Below are positions 15,458 to 17,049 of a stretch of DNA of 17,049 bases, one piece after another; position 1 is the stretch's first letter, and every line of letters starts with the position of its first letter. Source of the DNA: Curvibacter sp. Its GTDB lineage: Bacteria > Pseudomonadota > Gammaproteobacteria > Burkholderiales > Burkholderiaceae_C. A model generated the notes under the pieces. The model was not told where the DNA came from. It saw only the letters and a program-made list of their open reading frames with translations, and did not search any database. The stretch spans positions 1 to 17,049 of the forward strand of contig DNQP01000135.1 of the NCBI GenBank assembly GCA_003500955.1, in the 5' to 3' direction. The position numbers and the translations under genes were made by a program.

Positions 15458-17049
15458 GATTCCTCGATATCCGTGCCCGCATGCTGCTGGCGGCCCTGCT
15501 GCCCGTCACGCTGGTGGCGGTGCTGCTGTCTTCGGTCTTTCTGGCCGGACGCTATGTCGATCTGGACGACGCGCATCAGCAGCGTGCGCGCTCTCTGGCC
15601 CGTCAGCTCGCCAGTGCCAGCGAGTACGGCTTGTTCTCGGCCAACACCGGCAGCCTGCAGTCGATCGCCGCGGGGGCCTTGCGCGAGCCTGATGTGCGTT
15701 CCGTGCTCATTCTGGACGCCCAGGGCCAGACCCTGGCCGTGGCGGGCTGGACTGGGCAGGTCGTTCTGCCGGCCCTGGGCACGCAGGAGCAGCATTGGGT
15801 CGACAGCAGGACCGGGCACGATCTGCTGGTGCAGCCGGTGAGCCCCTCCCAGCTGCAGCTCGACGATCTGTTCGAGGGCCGGGCCCGCGCGGACACAGGG
15901 GATGCGCCGCCCCTGGGGCATGTGGTCATGGAGGTTTCGCGTGCGGGCGTGGTGTCGCGCAGCCAGAACATGCTGGCCCTCGGCCTGGCCGTGACGCTGG
16001 GCGGCTTGCTGTTTGGCAGCGTGCTGGCAGTGCGCATCGGCCGCGGCGTGATCCGGCCCATCCTGCGCGTCTCGCGCATGATCGAGCGCATCGGCGCCGG
16101 CGAGCTGAGCTTGCGCGGTGAGGTCCGGCCCGACGACCCTTTGCGCGACCTGCAGCAAGGCCTGAACCAGATGGCTGAGCACCTGCAGCAGGGACGCGAT
16201 GAACTGGAGCGCCGCGTGGCCTTGGCCACCGCCGAGTTGCGCACGAAGAAGGAGGAGGCCGAGACGGCCACACGCGCCAAGTCGCGTTTCCTTGCCGCGG
16301 CCAGCCATGACCTGCGCCAGCCCATCCATGCGCTGGGCATGTTCGTCGCCCGTCTGGCCCAGCTGCCGCATGACCGTGAGACACGGCACCTGATCGGCAA
16401 TCTGGAAGCCTCAGTGCGCGCCATGCAGGACCTGCTGGACGCCTTGCTGGACATCTCGCGTCTGGATGCGGATGCGGTGCGCGTGCAGCGGCAGCCGGTA
16501 CCGCTGGCGCCGCTGTTCGAGCAGCTGCGCGGCGCCCTCATGCCGGTGGCCACCGACAAGGGGCTGCGCCTGCGTGTGCGAGACAGTGCGCTCTGGGTGC
16601 AGAGCGACCCCACCTTGCTGCACCGCATCCTGCTCAATCTGGTGAGCAACGCCCTGCGCTACACCGGACACGGCGGCGTGCTCGTGGGTTGCCGGCGCAG
16701 CCGCGGCGGCAGCCATCTGTGGATCGAGGTCTGGGACACCGGCGTGGGCATACCCGCCGAGCACCAGCAGGACATCTTCCGCGAGTTCTACCAGATCGGC
16801 AATCCTGAGCGCGATCGCAGCAAGGGCCTCGGCCTGGGGCTCAACATCGTCGATCGCACCGCGCGTCTGCTCGGGCACGAACTGAAGCTTTGCTCCGTGC
16901 CGGGGCACGGGACGCGCTTCCGGCTGGAGCTGCCTCTGGCGCCCGCCGGTGACCTGCAGGCCTTGATGGCCGCGACCGAGCAGCCGCAGCAGGTGGACGA
17001 TGTCCGCGGCCTGCGCATCCTGGTCATCGAGGACGACCGGCAGTCGGCC
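15454..17049 (+). CDS. Hybrid sensor histidine kinase, 3' end beyond the window
   Basis: The frame is open for 532 codons to the window edge. TM1 (about 10-31), a periplasmic sensor region of about 140 residues (32-170), TM2 (about 171-193), a HAMP domain (about 193-246) and a short coiled coil (about 246-276) lead to the dimerisation domain. The phospho-acceptor is His285 in AAASHDLRQPIHALG. The ATPase domain has the N box (LNLVSNALRYT, 394-404), G1 DTGVGIP (428-434), FREFYQ and G2 GLGLGL (458-463). After a linker, GLRILVIEDD (519-528) is the start of a receiver domain whose phospho-Asp lies beyond the window, so this is a hybrid kinase. The ATG at 15454 overlaps the binding-protein stop. 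It probably detects the ligand-loaded binding protein in the periplasm. The output regulator is not visible. Confidence 0.93.
   Translation, partial: MRFLDIRARMLLAALLPVTLVAVLLSSVFLAGRYVDLDDAHQQRARSLARQLASASEYGLFSANTGSLQSIAAGALREPDVRSVLILDAQGQTLAVAGWTGQVVLPALGTQEQHWVDSRTGHDLLVQPVSPSQLQLDDLFEGRARADTGDAPPLGHVVMEVSRAGVVSRSQNMLALGLAVTLGGLLFGSVLAVRIGRGVIRPILRVSRMIERIGAGELSLRGEVRPDDPLRDLQQGLNQMAEHLQQGRDELERRVALATAELRTKKEEAETATRAKSRFLAAASHDLRQPIHALGMFVARLAQLPHDRETRHLIGNLEASVRAMQDLLDALLDISRLDADAVRVQRQPVPLAPLFEQLRGALMPVATDKGLRLRVRDSALWVQSDPTLLHRILLNLVSNALRYTGHGGVLVGCRRSRGGSHLWIEVWDTGVGIPAEHQQDIFREFYQIGNPERDRSKGLGLGLNIVDRTARLLGHELKLCSVPGHGTRFRLELPLAPAGDLQALMAATEQPQQVDDVRGLRILVIEDDRQSA

Overview
The window is high-G+C and densely packed with genes, with no rRNA, tRNA, CRISPR array or recognisable insertion sequence. 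Gene content and order suggest a betaproteobacterium, most likely Burkholderiales. The mltD-gloB-yafS-rnhA neighbourhood is the same as the E. coli arrangement, and moaA-mobA-moeA is a compact molybdenum-cofactor operon. This taxonomic placement is inference from gene order and protein style, not from a marker gene. There is no gene-free stretch longer than 300 bases. The three real intergenic regions are 2445-2578, 6809-6879 and 12452-12611.

Layout. (1) 1-2444: housekeeping block. On the minus strand are gloB (glyoxalase II) and the first 153 codons of the lipoprotein lytic transglycosylase mltD, joined by an ATGA overlap. Divergent from them are a YafS-type methyltransferase and rnhA, joined by a GTGA overlap. 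The gloB and yafS start codons share bases. (2) 2579-6808: a two-gene RND efflux operon (membrane fusion protein, then inner-membrane pump) with no outer-membrane factor or regulator beside it. (3) 6880-9390: a P2-like P-type ATPase with non-canonical ion-site motifs, ending 1 base from the convergent moeA. (4) 9392-12451, minus strand: moaA, mobA and moeA in a tight operon. mobA starts at UUG behind a perfect Shine-Dalgarno sequence. (5) 12612-17049, plus strand: a TonB-dependent outer-membrane receptor, a periplasmic ABC-type substrate-binding protein and a membrane hybrid sensor histidine kinase cut by the window end. They are spaced by 5 bases and then a 4-base overlap.

The last block is the most interesting. 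An outer-membrane ligand gate, a periplasmic binding protein and a sensor kinase in one transcription unit, with no ABC permease or ATPase visible, suggest an envelope-spanning sensing relay. By analogy with TorT/TorS or LuxP/LuxQ, the binding protein may present a ligand to the kinase rather than deliver it to a transporter. The 160-base region before the receptor carries two mutually exclusive inverted repeats ending at the start codon, so the operon may be controlled at the RNA or operator level. The ligand cannot be read from sequence.
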